The notes: generated from the letters alone by a model not told the origin. Positions 18,603-27,215 are shown, counted from the stretch's first letter. The stretch is 64,000 bases of DNA from Sphingomonas edaphi (GCF_003583725.1 NZ_QXTF01000004.1:62001-126000); one strand, 5' to 3'. Made by a program: numbers and translations.

Positions 18603-20153
18603 ATGTCGGTTGATGTTTTTCCGCAACATCTAGTCATTCTAGGCGGGGGCTCGGCGGGCTGGATGGCAGCCGCTTACCTCGATCGCACCTTCAATCTTCC
18701 CGGACGCCGGCGCCTTCCAATCATCGTGGTGGAGAGCCCCGCGATTGGACGAGTCGGAGTTGGTGAAGCCACCATCCCCACTCTCCTGCGGTTCGCGCAA
18801 TTCCTGGGAATTGACGAAGCGACGTTGATGAAGCGCACGTTCGCGACCTTCAAACATGGCGTCCGGTTCCTTGACTGGAACGGCCCGGGAACCGACTATT
18901 TCCACCCGTTTGAAGCGCTGGACGCGTCGTCCAACTTCAACCCGGGTCCGAGTTGGCTCGCCAGGCGCGCTGCAGGCGTCGCGGCACCGTTCGATCTCGA
19001 AAGCGGCATTCAGCGCCGCGTTGCCCTGGCGGGCCGGGCTCCCAAGCGGATGACGGATCCTGACTACGCCGGGCTGATGCCCTACGCCTACCACCTCGAT
19101 GCCGAAGAGTTCGGCGACCTTCTCGCCGATGTCGCCCGCGATCGCGGAGTGTCGCACGTCAGTGGACGCGTGGCCGAGGTGGAAAAGTCTGAAACTGGCG
19201 ACGTACAGGCGCTGGTTCTGGATGACGGCCGCCGCATCGATGGCGACTTCTTCATCGACTGCTCTGGCTTCGCATCTGTCCTGCTTGAAAAGGCAATGGG
19301 CGTCCCGTTCGAGAGTTTCTCCGACTATCTGCTCTGCGATCGAGCCGTTGCCATGCCCAAGCCCTATGCCGACGGTGAACAGGCGCGCCCCTACACTACG
19401 GCTATCGCAATGGACCACGGTTGGTCCTGGCGTATCGGTCTGCAGCACCGCGAGGGCACGGGCTATGTATACTCAAGCAAGTTTTGCGATCAGGAAGACG
19501 CCGAACGCGCCCTCAGGATAGCGACCGGGGCCGGCGAGGAAGTGGCCGCACGCCACCTTAAGATGCGGGTTGGAATGCCGTCCGAGACCTGGCGCGGCAA
19601 TGTCGTTGCCCTTGGATTAGCCGGCGGTTTCATTGAGCCCTTGGAATCCACCGGGCTGCATATGGTTGAATTGGGCCTTGAGTATCTGGTGCGATATTTC
19701 CCGCTTTCGGGCGTCAATCCAGCGGCGCGGAGCAGGTTTAATCACCTAATGCGCAGCCGCTACCAGGAATTGCGTGATTTCGTCGTTGCCCATTATTGCC
19801 TGACGAAGCGCGCAGACACTCCGTTCTGGCAAGCGGTGCGCGACCCTGCCCAAATTCCGACCGGCGTGGCAGAAAAAACTGAACTGTGGAGCGATCGGCA
19901 TCCCGCCGCAGAAGACAATGAGTACAGCCGCCTGCTGTTCGCTCACAGCAACTGGGCCGCTGTTCTTTATGGAATGGAAGCAGTTGGAGAACTCGCCATG
20001 GCCAACTCGGCGCGCTGGTGCCCCAATCCCGGCGCCCATCTACCCGAGCTGAACGCAGCAGCCGACCGGCTCATCAATGGATTGCCCGAGCAGTCGATTT
20101 GGCTCGAGGGTCTGAAGACGATCCCGGTACGCGACCAGAGTTGGGCAGCCTAA
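18603..20153 (+). CDS. Flavin-dependent tryptophan halogenase-like protein
   Basis: A 516-residue cytoplasmic FAD-dependent halogenase that would use FADH2, oxygen and halide to halogenate tryptophan or another indole. The ATG at 18603 has AAGGAAG close upstream. The FAD motif is LGGGSAGWMAAAYL; the key lysine lies in ATFKHGVRFLDW near residue 80; the active-site glutamate and serine are in EPLESTGLHMVE near residue 345. The family motif WxWxIP reads WSWRIG here, with glycine for proline. Such genes occur in many sphingomonads and Caulobacter beside DUF6445/cupin-like genes and TonB receptors. It converges with the DUF6445-like gene, overlapping by four bases. The substrate is unknown and no flavin reductase is nearby. 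Confidence 0.9.
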   Translation: MSVDVFPQHLVILGGGSAGWMAAAYLDRTFNLPGRRRLPIIVVESPAIGRVGVGEATIPTLLRFAQFLGIDEATLMKRTFATFKHGVRFLDWNGPGTDYFHPFEALDASSNFNPGPSWLARRAAGVAAPFDLESGIQRRVALAGRAPKRMTDPDYAGLMPYAYHLDAEEFGDLLADVARDRGVSHVSGRVAEVEKSETGDVQALVLDDGRRIDGDFFIDCSGFASVLLEKAMGVPFESFSDYLLCDRAVAMPKPYADGEQARPYTTAIAMDHGWSWRIGLQHREGTGYVYSSKFCDQEDAERALRIATGAGEEVAARHLKMRVGMPSETWRGNVVALGLAGGFIEPLESTGLHMVELGLEYLVRYFPLSGVNPAARSRFNHLMRSRYQELRDFVVAHYCLTKRADTPFWQAVRDPAQIPTGVAEKTELWSDRHPAAEDNEYSRLLFAHSNWAAVLYGMEAVGELAMANSARWCPNPGAHLPELNAAADRLINGLPEQSIWLEGLKTIPVRDQSWAA

Positions 20154-20857
20154 TCGTCCAGTGCAAAGAGGAAGGACGTCATGGTCAGCCGCCCTTCCCG
20201 AGGATTTGAGCTGTAGTGAGCGTTAAGCGGGATCGCGGGAGAATGCAGGGTTGAAGCGCGATATATGATCAGGCGGTTGAATACCGCTTCGACGGTCGCC
20301 ACGCGCTCGAACAGCGGGTGCTCTTCGTCCGGGAAACCAGCGGGGAGGATTTGCTGGTTGAGTTCCTGGTTGAGGCTCTCGTTGTAACCCAGTTCTCGCT
20401 CAGCCGATATGCGCTGGTATCCGGTACTCCGATGTCTGAAGAAATGCGTACCGCCAAACTCCGGGCCGCATAGGTAGTGAACCATCGCAAGGTCATAAGG
20501 ACCGTGCTTATCGACGTGAGGCACCCGCTGATAATGTCGCAAGTTGGCGGGAGGCTGGTTGACCATCGAAAACGAAGAATCCAGCCGAAATCGTTGTTCA
20601 GCAGGGATAGCAAAAGTGCTTTTTAGGAGGGGCGAAAGCGCCTCGTAGACTGTGTCGAGATACTGTTGAGGTGCCGGCCTGCGGATACCCGGATAGGCAG
20701 CGCCGGCGGGGCCATAGACCCCGTCACTGGCCGCATAATCAACGATCGATGCTGGGTCAGCGAGCGCATTGTCTATGAGCAGCAGGGGCTCTGCCTCGGG
20801 GCCAAGTGCGTAATGCTGATATTGGGCTGCGTTATTCAGAGCGAACGACACTGTCAT
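20150..20857 (-). CDS. DUF6445 family protein, 2OG-oxygenase-like
   Basis: A 235-residue protein resembling DUF6445, often found with tryptophan halogenase genes in sphingomonads. It shows PHVDKHGPYDLAMVHYL near residue 112 (an HxD-type metal pair), then FGGTHFFRHRSTG and, near the C-terminus, a histidine in ASTLHSPA and an arginine in REGRLTMTSFLF. That order, H-x-D then H then R, is what an Fe(II)/2-oxoglutarate oxygenase would need, but enzyme activity is inferred. It converges on the halogenase and overlaps its stop. Its promoter must lie right of 20857, within the gap shared with the pilus operon. Confidence 0.75.
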   Translation of the reverse strand: MTVSFALNNAAQYQHYALGPEAEPLLLIDNALADPASIVDYAASDGVYGPAGAAYPGIRRPAPQQYLDTVYEALSPLLKSTFAIPAEQRFRLDSSFSMVNQPPANLRHYQRVPHVDKHGPYDLAMVHYLCGPEFGGTHFFRHRSTGYQRISAERELGYNESLNQELNQQILPAGFPDEEHPLFERVATVEAVFNRLIIYRASTLHSPAIPLNAHYSSNPREGRLTMTSFLFALDD

Positions 20858-21175
20858 GTCACTGCTCCTAGCCCGAAAGCCTTCGATTGGCAGTAGGCAA
20901 CATGAAAGCTGTGAAAACCGAGGTTACCGCATCGCCTGCCCCTTGCGCGGTCCTGACCGCTATTGACGCCGCGTTGAAGTAACGCCGCCGATCGTAAGCC
21001 GATATTTGTCCCATAATGGGAACGGCCGAAGGAGCGCCGACCTACCGTAAAACTACCGTAAACTGTCTTGTGTTATATTTTCGTTAAACTAGGAGGGTAA
21101 ACGAAAGTTAGTACTCGAGTCGTGGCGGGCCGTGCGCGTGCTGCCATTGCTCAGCGGGGGGTTCCGGTGGCCTGT
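20858..21175. promoter_or_regulatory. Upstream region of pilus operon 1, with paired TACCGTA boxes
   Basis: No gene is seen here. TACCGTA occurs twice in the same direction, at 21043-21049 and 21054-21060, 11 bases apart, which places them on one face of the helix. A TATATT-like sequence follows at about 21074, and a start-proximal GGTGG precedes the ATG at 21176. The gap also holds the promoter of the DUF6445-like gene on the other strand. The boxes look like an activator or repressor site for the pilus operon. Confidence 0.5.
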
Positions 21176-21748
21176 ATGAGCGTTTCGCGAGCAGTTCTCG
21201 CAGCCATTGCGCTAACCCTGAGCGCAACCGCGGCCCACTCGGCTACCATTCCTGACAATCTCGCCAGCAGCCTTCGGTATCGCGTGACCGGCACGATCCC
21301 AACTTCCTGCTCGCTGTCTCAACCTGTTTCCGCCGTTGAAGTCATCGGGCTTCAGAATTCCGCGACCGATACCGTCAACGCGACGCAGACCGACCTGCCC
21401 TTCACGATTAGCTGCACCACTGCCGTCCAGGTGAGCATGTCCTCGCTCAATGGTGGCCTTCAAACCGACAGAACAACGAGCGACGCGGACTTCGCATCCC
21501 GCGTTGAATATCGCGCAACGCTGGATCTGCCCGGCAACAGCAGCGTCCTTGAATGCCGGAGCAACGTGATGAACGCGGGCGGTTGCCGCCGGACGCTCGT
21601 CAATGAAGCGCTCGAGGGCAACGGGCGCATCCGCCTCAATACACAGACCTCGGACGACCTGCTTCTTGCGGGCACTTACGCCGATACGGTCACTCTCACC
21701 ATTTCACCGCGCCTCGATGGCGGCAACGCAAGCGCGGTCACCCAATGA
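21176..21748 (+). CDS. Pilin-like subunit of chaperone-usher operon 1
   Basis: A 190-residue exported protein. The signal peptide runs to about AATAAHSA, then the mature part starts TIPDNLASSLRYRVTGTIP. Four cysteines are seen (TSCSL, ISCTT, LECRS, GGCRR), which can form two disulfides, and the C-terminus ends with alternating hydrophobic residues (YADTVTLTISPRL) like a strand that docks with a chaperone. It is the first gene of an operon with a second pilin, PapD-like chaperone, usher and tip-like protein. The ATG at 21176 is preferred over a GTG at 21122 because it places the signal peptide at the N-terminus. Confidence 0.75.
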   Translation: MSVSRAVLAAIALTLSATAAHSATIPDNLASSLRYRVTGTIPTSCSLSQPVSAVEVIGLQNSATDTVNATQTDLPFTISCTTAVQVSMSSLNGGLQTDRTTSDADFASRVEYRATLDLPGNSSVLECRSNVMNAGGCRRTLVNEALEGNGRIRLNTQTSDDLLLAGTYADTVTLTISPRLDGGNASAVTQ

Positions 21749-21840
21749 TCGGGGCCTCCAGCTCCATCTACAGCCCACCGGATGTCGGCGGGCGCCAGTC
21801 GCTGAACTTGCGACCCGTACACACCAAGAGGAGACGCGTA

Positions 21841-22446
21841 ATGAAGAAGTTTATCTTTGCTGCCCTTGCAGCCTCGACCATTGCAACGCCTGCACTGGCC
21901 CAGGATTGGAAGGGCAAGACCTATGGCCAGGACGCCTGGGGCATCTACCAGGTGTCGGCTACCGTCGACAGCTTCTGCAAGTTCGGCACTGCCAACACCG
22001 GCCAGAACGGTGGCAACGGCACTGCGGACACCAACTATCTTGGTGGAGCCAATGAAGCGGACGGTCGCTTCCTCCTCGACATCCAGGACAACTCGGACAA
22101 CACCGTCCAGGCGGCTCGCGCGCAGTACAACATCGGCTACGCGGTCTGCAATTCGCCCTTCAACATGCAGCTTGCGTCGGACAACGGCGGCCTGAAGTCG
22201 GACGCATCCACGAGCGACCCTGCGTTCATCGAGAACGTCCCTTACGACGTCAATTTCGCGTTCGACGGCAACACCGCCAACAAGCGCAGCGATCAGCTGA
22301 GCGTTGGCTTCAGCACGATCACTTCGGTCAACGAAGCTCGCGCCGGCGCCGCTCACGTTCGCGTTTCGGTCGCGGCTGCTGACCAGCTGCTGCTCGAAGG
22401 CACCTACAGCGACCGCCTGCAGGCTCGCCTGTCGCCGGTCCTCTAA
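21841..22446 (+). CDS. Probable major pilin of chaperone-usher operon 1
   Basis: A 201-residue exported protein. AGGAG lies eight bases before the ATG; the signal peptide ends at ATPALAQ. Two cysteines (SFCKFG and YAVCNSP) could form the disulfide typical of pilins, and the C-terminus LEGTYSDRLQARLSPVL resembles that of the preceding pilin (LAGTYADTVTLTISPRL), so the two are distant paralogues. The gene ends just before a perfect 13-bp hairpin, as seen in pilus operons where the pilin is made in excess over assembly proteins. The polymer is probably a surface fibre assembled by the adjacent chaperone and usher. Confidence 0.78.
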   Translation: MKKFIFAALAASTIATPALAQDWKGKTYGQDAWGIYQVSATVDSFCKFGTANTGQNGGNGTADTNYLGGANEADGRFLLDIQDNSDNTVQAARAQYNIGYAVCNSPFNMQLASDNGGLKSDASTSDPAFIENVPYDVNFAFDGNTANKRSDQLSVGFSTITSVNEARAGAAHVRVSVAAADQLLLEGTYSDRLQARLSPVL

Positions 22447-22455
22447 CTTTTTAAG

Positions 22456-22485
22456 GCAAAGGGGAGAGTAACCTCTCCCCTTTGC
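22456..22485 (+). terminator. Strong hairpin between pilin and chaperone genes
   Basis: A perfect 13-bp stem (22456-22468 pairing with 22473-22485) with the four-base loop TAAC, ten bases past the pilin stop. It is followed by TATTCTTG, a poor T-run, so it is probably a partial terminator or an mRNA-stabilising end that lowers expression of the downstream assembly genes. Confidence 0.75.
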
Positions 22486-22547
22486 TATTCTTGTAGAACT
22501 TGCGCTCCACATAGGGCGGAAAATTTATCGGCGGGGATGTCAGCGTA

Positions 22548-23297
22548 ATGTGGCGTAATTGGTTTTCGGCTGCGGTGCTGTCATCGCTGCTGGGCGCGTT
22601 CTTGATGGTCGCAGCGCCCGCCATCGCTCTCCTTGTCCGACCTGTCGTTATCGAGCTCGACGCAACCGGCGGCGGCTCCAGTTCCTCCCTCGAAGTCGTT
22701 AACGACCGCAATGTCGCTATGACCGTGGAAGTCAAAGTCTCGGACCTCTCGCTCCCCGAGAAGGGCGCGCCCGTCCTGACTGCCAGCGATGGCAAGGACT
22801 TCCTTATCTTCCCGACGATCGCAAAGGTGCAGCCCGGTGGCCGGCAGGTCTTCCGCGTGCGCTACATCGGCGATCCGAGGCTTGCTAAGAGCAAGCTCTT
22901 CATGTTCTCGACCTCCGAGTTGCCGCTCGAGAACGACAAGACGGAAAAGCAGGCACAGCTCCAGGTCCTCTATTCCATCAATTCGGTGGTTGCGGTCCGG
23001 CCGTCAAAGGCGACCGCCGACATCCGCGTTGTCGATGCCAAGCGCGCTACTAACGACAAGGGCGAAGCTGGCCTTGAACTCACCTTCACCAATGATGGCG
23101 CCGCCCATGGGTTCATCGGCATGGCAAACATGTCCCTGCAGGCCGGAGCATGGTCCAAGAACCTGGATCGCAACGAGATGGGCAAGGCCTTCGGTCTCGG
23201 TCTCATTCCGGCCCAGTCACGCCGTATCATGTTCGTGGCGCTGGCGGACTTACCTGCGTCGGGTTCGATCGACGCAACTGTCAAACCCGGCGCCTGA
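22548..23297 (+). CDS. Periplasmic pilus chaperone (PapD-like)
   Basis: A 249-residue periplasmic chaperone that would fold pilins by donor-strand complementation and hand them to the usher. A hydrophobic signal segment occupies residues 8-30. The first domain has LVRPVVIELDATGG and SLEVVNDRNVAMTVEVKV, then IFPTIAKVQPGGRQVFRVRY near residue 90, the usual start of the FGS-loop region of the family. The second domain carries LELTFTNDGAAHGFIGM. Length is typical. It lies between the hairpin after the major pilin and the usher gene, which begins 14 bases after its stop. Confidence 0.85.
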   Translation: MWRNWFSAAVLSSLLGAFLMVAAPAIALLVRPVVIELDATGGGSSSSLEVVNDRNVAMTVEVKVSDLSLPEKGAPVLTASDGKDFLIFPTIAKVQPGGRQVFRVRYIGDPRLAKSKLFMFSTSELPLENDKTEKQAQLQVLYSINSVVAVRPSKATADIRVVDAKRATNDKGEAGLELTFTNDGAAHGFIGMANMSLQAGAWSKNLDRNEMGKAFGLGLIPAQSRRIMFVALADLPASGSIDATVKPGA

Positions 23298-23311
23298 AGC
23301 CCGGGACCCAC

Positions 23312-25822
23312 ATGAACACGCTGACACCCCGCCGCGGCTTAATGAGCCTGCTCGCATCCGTCGGCATTTCAGCTTTCATTCTTCCCTGCTCTTCATGGGC
23401 AAACCAAACCTCACGAGATCCCGCCCCTACCGCTGCGCAAACTACAGCCCAGCCAACCAACGTTCCTGCGGTCCTCAACTCAACCGGTAGCCCGATCGAA
23501 CTCATCGTGCCGCTGCGAGAGCGGGTTCCCCTAGGCCAGGTCCGCATCCGGATCTTGCCCGACGATACCGTCGAGGTCTCCAAGGCGGACCTCGTCAATG
23601 CGGTTCGGCGCGGCGTTACGCCGCAATTCGTCGCGCACCTCGAAGGTACGGCAACTCCGAGCGGCTTCATCGACATCAAGGCGCTAGCTGCCCAAGGGCT
23701 TACGCTCCGTTTCGACACTGCTGAGCTTGAACTGCTGGCGACGTTCGACGCTTCCGCGTTCCCCGAACGGCGAATTGGACTTGGCTTTGATACGGTTTCC
23801 AGTGGCGCTGAGCCGGACGCATCCGCCTCCGTTGCGGCCTTTCTATCCTATCAAGGCAGCTGGGACTGGGTTCACAGCGGTTTCGACACCGGACTTCGTG
23901 AACCCCGGGTCAATTTCCAGTTCAACGGTCGACTTCTCCGGACCTTCGCCTTTGAGAACGAGTTCACCTACAACGGCAACGAACGGCGCGAGTTCACGCG
24001 TTTTGGATCTCGTGCCTTCCACGACATCCCGAGCAGCGCACTCCGCATTGGTCTTGGCGACCTCATCCCGATTACGACGGCGCTCCAGGAGCAGAGCGAC
24101 ATAGGCGGCATTGGCATTTCCAAGCTGCTCTCGACATTCCAGTCCGACCGCGTGTTCACCGCTTCAGCCGGTCGAAAGCTGACACTTCGCGAGCCAGCCA
24201 CGGTCACCATCATCATCAATGGCGCACCGTCCCGGACCCTGCGCCTGATGCCGGGCAGCTACGACATTCAGGACCTGCCGCTGACCGGTGGCGCAAACCA
24301 GGTCGAACTACTGATCGAGGACGATGCTGGCGGCCGCCGGCTTGTCTCGTTCGATTTCTTCGAAGACGTTCTCCTGCTCGCGCCGGGTGTCGACGAATAT
24401 GACGCGAAGATCGGCGTGCGCAGCGACGTCGACGAGCGCGGCCGCTACTATTTTGAGAATGAGCCGGTTTTCTCTGGCTTCTATCGGCGCGGAATTACGG
24501 ACCAATTGACGATCGGTGGTAATGCCCAGACCAGCCGGGATGCGGTCCAGGTCGGCGGCGAAGTCACCTACGGGTCCCGCCTTGGCCTCGTAACCTTGGA
24601 AGCGAGCGCCAGCCGCCTTGACGATTACGGTACCGGTACGGCGATGCGCCTGCAGTATCGCTACTCAGCGCCCATGAAGACGCTGACGGGCAGCCGTCGC
24701 TTCGACTTGCTGACGCTCTACCGAAGCAAAGACTTCGGCGGCATCGAAGGCGCACCGAATAATCCTTACTCGGTCAGTGTCTCGGCCCGCTACAGCCAGC
24801 CTGTTTCAGAGCGACTGTCAGGCGGAGTTGGCGCGGACTATCGCCGCGGCCGCGACGGCGTGCGCGATTTCAAGGCGATACGCGCCGACGCCAATTATCG
24901 GCTGCGCAACAACATGAATCTCACGGGCTCGGTCGGTTACGAGAACCGTAGTGGCCTTGTCTTCGGCGCCTCGCTCTTCTGGCGCCTGGGCCGAGAGGCC
25001 TTGGCGACCGCGCGCTATGACAGCCGCAACGATGCTGCCAGCGTTGCCTATTTCCATACGCCAGAGCGCCTGCTCGACACCGTTGCCTGGGGAGTGGAAG
25101 GTACGCATTCTGAAGGCGGACGATGGGGCGCCAACGCAACCGCGATCTACCGAGGCAATCGCGGTGACTTCGAACTTGCTCATCGCACTACGTTCGGGAC
25201 CGAGGGCCAGCCGCGCGACCAGGCATCCTCGCTTCGCGCCCGAGGAACCATTGCTTTTGCAGATGGCCAGCTCGCCCTCGGCCGCTATCTCACCAGCAGC
25301 TTTGCGATCGTCGAACCTCACGAAAGCCTGGGCGACGCACAGGTCTACATCGGCAACCGCGTTGCCGCCGATGCCGAAGCTCGCTCTGGCGCGCTTGGTC
25401 CCGCCCTTGTCAGCCTTGGCTCCTACTCCAAGCGTTCGCTCTACTACAGCGTGCCCGATGCCCCGATCGGCTATGACTTTGGGTCAGGAACCTTGGACCT
25501 TTATGCGTGGGAGCATGCAGGCTTCAGCCGAACTATCGGTTCTGAGTTCAACGTCTCGATCACCGGACGACTGGTCGATCCCAATGGCCAGCCTCTTGCC
25601 CTTGCGATCGGTACCGCAAAGCGGCTGAACGACCCGTCCTCACCTACGGTCGAAATCTACACCAACCGCGATGGACGCCTTGGCGCGTCGGGCTTGGCAC
25701 CCGGGTACTGGCTCATCGACGCCGGCGGATATCAATATCCTCTGACCATTCGTGCCGAGGACGGCGCGTTGCTGAACGTGGAAGAACTGCGCCCCAACTC
25801 CAAGGGAGAGAATTCGCGATGA
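23312..25822 (+). CDS. Outer-membrane usher of chaperone-usher operon 1
   Basis: An 836-residue outer-membrane protein that recruits chaperone-subunit complexes and threads the pilus through its barrel. The ATG at 23312 gives a signal peptide ending near CSSWANQ. The N-terminal domain region precedes a barrel with strands such as NGRLLRTFAFENEFTYNG, and a plug/linker-like region VTIIINGAPSRTLRLMPGSY near residue 300, followed by FDFFEDVLLLAPGVDEYDAKIG. A C-terminal carboxypeptidase-like fold begins around VSITGRLVDPNGQPLALA. Length matches ushers. The last codons overlap the start of the tip-like gene by ATGA. Upstream in-frame starts overlap the chaperone gene and are less likely. Confidence 0.88.
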   Translation: MNTLTPRRGLMSLLASVGISAFILPCSSWANQTSRDPAPTAAQTTAQPTNVPAVLNSTGSPIELIVPLRERVPLGQVRIRILPDDTVEVSKADLVNAVRRGVTPQFVAHLEGTATPSGFIDIKALAAQGLTLRFDTAELELLATFDASAFPERRIGLGFDTVSSGAEPDASASVAAFLSYQGSWDWVHSGFDTGLREPRVNFQFNGRLLRTFAFENEFTYNGNERREFTRFGSRAFHDIPSSALRIGLGDLIPITTALQEQSDIGGIGISKLLSTFQSDRVFTASAGRKLTLREPATVTIIINGAPSRTLRLMPGSYDIQDLPLTGGANQVELLIEDDAGGRRLVSFDFFEDVLLLAPGVDEYDAKIGVRSDVDERGRYYFENEPVFSGFYRRGITDQLTIGGNAQTSRDAVQVGGEVTYGSRLGLVTLEASASRLDDYGTGTAMRLQYRYSAPMKTLTGSRRFDLLTLYRSKDFGGIEGAPNNPYSVSVSARYSQPVSERLSGGVGADYRRGRDGVRDFKAIRADANYRLRNNMNLTGSVGYENRSGLVFGASLFWRLGREALATARYDSRNDAASVAYFHTPERLLDTVAWGVEGTHSEGGRWGANATAIYRGNRGDFELAHRTTFGTEGQPRDQASSLRARGTIAFADGQLALGRYLTSSFAIVEPHESLGDAQVYIGNRVAADAEARSGALGPALVSLGSYSKRSLYYSVPDAPIGYDFGSGTLDLYAWEHAGFSRTIGSEFNVSITGRLVDPNGQPLALAIGTAKRLNDPSSPTVEIYTNRDGRLGASGLAPGYWLIDAGGYQYPLTIRAEDGALLNVEELRPNSKGENSR

Positions 25823-26694
25823 AACTGGCTCATCTTCTTCTCCTCGCAACTGCCGCGGCGATCCCCACGGCTGCCAGCGCGGCCGCGAAAGACTGCCGTG
25901 TTTTGCCGACACGGATCGATCCCACCCCCATCACGGTCAACTACGACCCCTTCGAGGTCGCGCCGGTCAACGAGGCCTTCAACGTAGAGGTGAGGACCGA
26001 AGACTGCCCGGATCCGCGCAATATCTTCCTCGAAGTCAGCTCCGACGATCCAACAGCAATTGATGGCCGCACCGTGTCCGCGCGGGGGCCTGGAGGACAG
26101 ATCGTCCGGGCGATCCTCTCAGACAGGACCACCAGCAACGGGCGTGACAAGTTCTTCAACGTTAAGCTCGGCATCCAGGAGTTCTACGTTCTTATTGACC
26201 GGGGCCAGGTCGTTCCGCCCGGCGTTTACCGCGCGCCCCTGATTGCCAAGACGGTCCTTAATCAGGGCAACAACACGCCTGAGGCGCTTACCTCGTTCGA
26301 ACTCGTGATCGTCGTCGGAGCAGCAGTTGGCCTGGCGCCGGCATCCTCGATGGAAATCAGTCTCGGCACCCTGGAGAATAACGACACGGCCATGGCGCCA
26401 GCGTCCTTCGATGCCTATGCCAACATCGATTACGAACTCGAAATCCTGTCGGACAATGGTTTTCGCCTAGTCCGGGACGGTCTTCCCGGACAGGCAGCAG
26501 TTGCGTTCGTCCCCGTACTCGATGCGCAGCTGCTGCCACCTTTTTCAGCGCGAGCGACCTTTGCTCGTCCGCTAGGTGCAGACAGCCGTCGTCGCCACCA
26601 ACTGAACGCGAAGGTGCCGTCGATCGCCGGCGCACCGGCGGGCGATTATGAGGACGTGGTGACCGTCCAGATCAGCGCGAAGCTCGGGGGTTAG
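25819..26694 (+). CDS. Tip adhesin-like protein of chaperone-usher operon 1
   Basis: A 291-residue exported protein, signal peptide ending at PTAASAAA. Two cysteines lie near the mature N-terminus (KDCRVLP and EDCPDPRN). The rest is beta-rich, and the C-terminus ends YEDVVTVQISAKLGG, like the terminal strand of pilin domains. Being last in the operon, longer than the two pilins and with two domains, it probably forms the fibre tip and binds a receptor. It overlaps the usher by ATGA and converges on the minus-strand pilin-like gene with a four-base overlap. I do not recognise a named family. Confidence 0.65.
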   Translation: MKLAHLLLLATAAAIPTAASAAAKDCRVLPTRIDPTPITVNYDPFEVAPVNEAFNVEVRTEDCPDPRNIFLEVSSDDPTAIDGRTVSARGPGGQIVRAILSDRTTSNGRDKFFNVKLGIQEFYVLIDRGQVVPPGVYRAPLIAKTVLNQGNNTPEALTSFELVIVVGAAVGLAPASSMEISLGTLENNDTAMAPASFDAYANIDYELEILSDNGFRLVRDGLPGQAAVAFVPVLDAQLLPPFSARATFARPLGADSRRRHQLNAKVPSIAGAPAGDYEDVVTVQISAKLGG

Positions 26695-27104
26695 ATCGGG
26701 CTGACGGTAAAGTGGACGGTGACCGCAGCATTAGCGTTGCGGCGAACGAGGTCCTGAACCCTCCAGTTCTGTGCGAGCTTTCGGGCGGAATCCCGGACCA
26801 GCACGGCATTACCGTCAACGATCGAAGCGTCTTCATGAGCGGCGCGGACAGTTCCGCCAAGCACGTTTGTCAGCCGAACCTCGACGCGATAGCCGGTCCG
26901 CGCGTTACAGACTTCCGTCACGGTTCCAAGATTCGCGAAGCTACCGTCAACGCTAGCGACGTGCTGATCCTGGGATATCTTGCAGAAGGGCAGCACCTGC
27001 GCCGCCAACACCATGGACTGGGTATCGCCCTGCGAGGCCGCTGAAGCTGGAGTAGCTCCAACGACAGATACGGCGGCGAACAACATTGCCCGAATTCGAT
27101 ACAT
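26691..27104 (-). CDS. Exported pilin-like protein, single gene
   Basis: A 137-residue secreted protein. I chose the ATG at 27104 because AGGAGG lies eight bases upstream; the signal peptide ends near ATPASAASQ. Two cysteines (PFCKISQ and EVCNARTG) and a beta-strand-like C-terminus (AAVTVHFTVSPI) recall pilin or spore-coat-U-like domains. It is transcribed toward pilus operon 1 and overlaps the tip gene by four bases, so it is not in that operon and may be a subunit made on its own schedule. The function is inferred from context. Confidence 0.6.
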   Translation of the reverse strand: MYRIRAMLFAAVSVVGATPASAASQGDTQSMVLAAQVLPFCKISQDQHVASVDGSFANLGTVTEVCNARTGYRVEVRLTNVLGGTVRAAHEDASIVDGNAVLVRDSARKLAQNWRVQDLVRRNANAAVTVHFTVSPI

Positions 27105-27215
27105 GAGACGGCCTCCTGGAGCCGCCGTCATGACAAGAAAAAGCTGCCACCTCGTTAATGACCCGGTGCGCTTAAGGGCGGTGTTCCCCTGATGGTAGCG
27201 CCCTCCCCTGGGAAA

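Noticed and set aside
18639-19448. A 269-codon minus-strand frame opposite the halogenase
   Set aside because: It is fully antisense to a well-supported enzyme gene and its translation has no recognisable motif.
21676-22512. A 278-codon minus-strand frame opposite the second pilin
   Set aside because: Antisense shadow; the plus-strand pilin has a clear ribosome-binding site, signal peptide and operon context.
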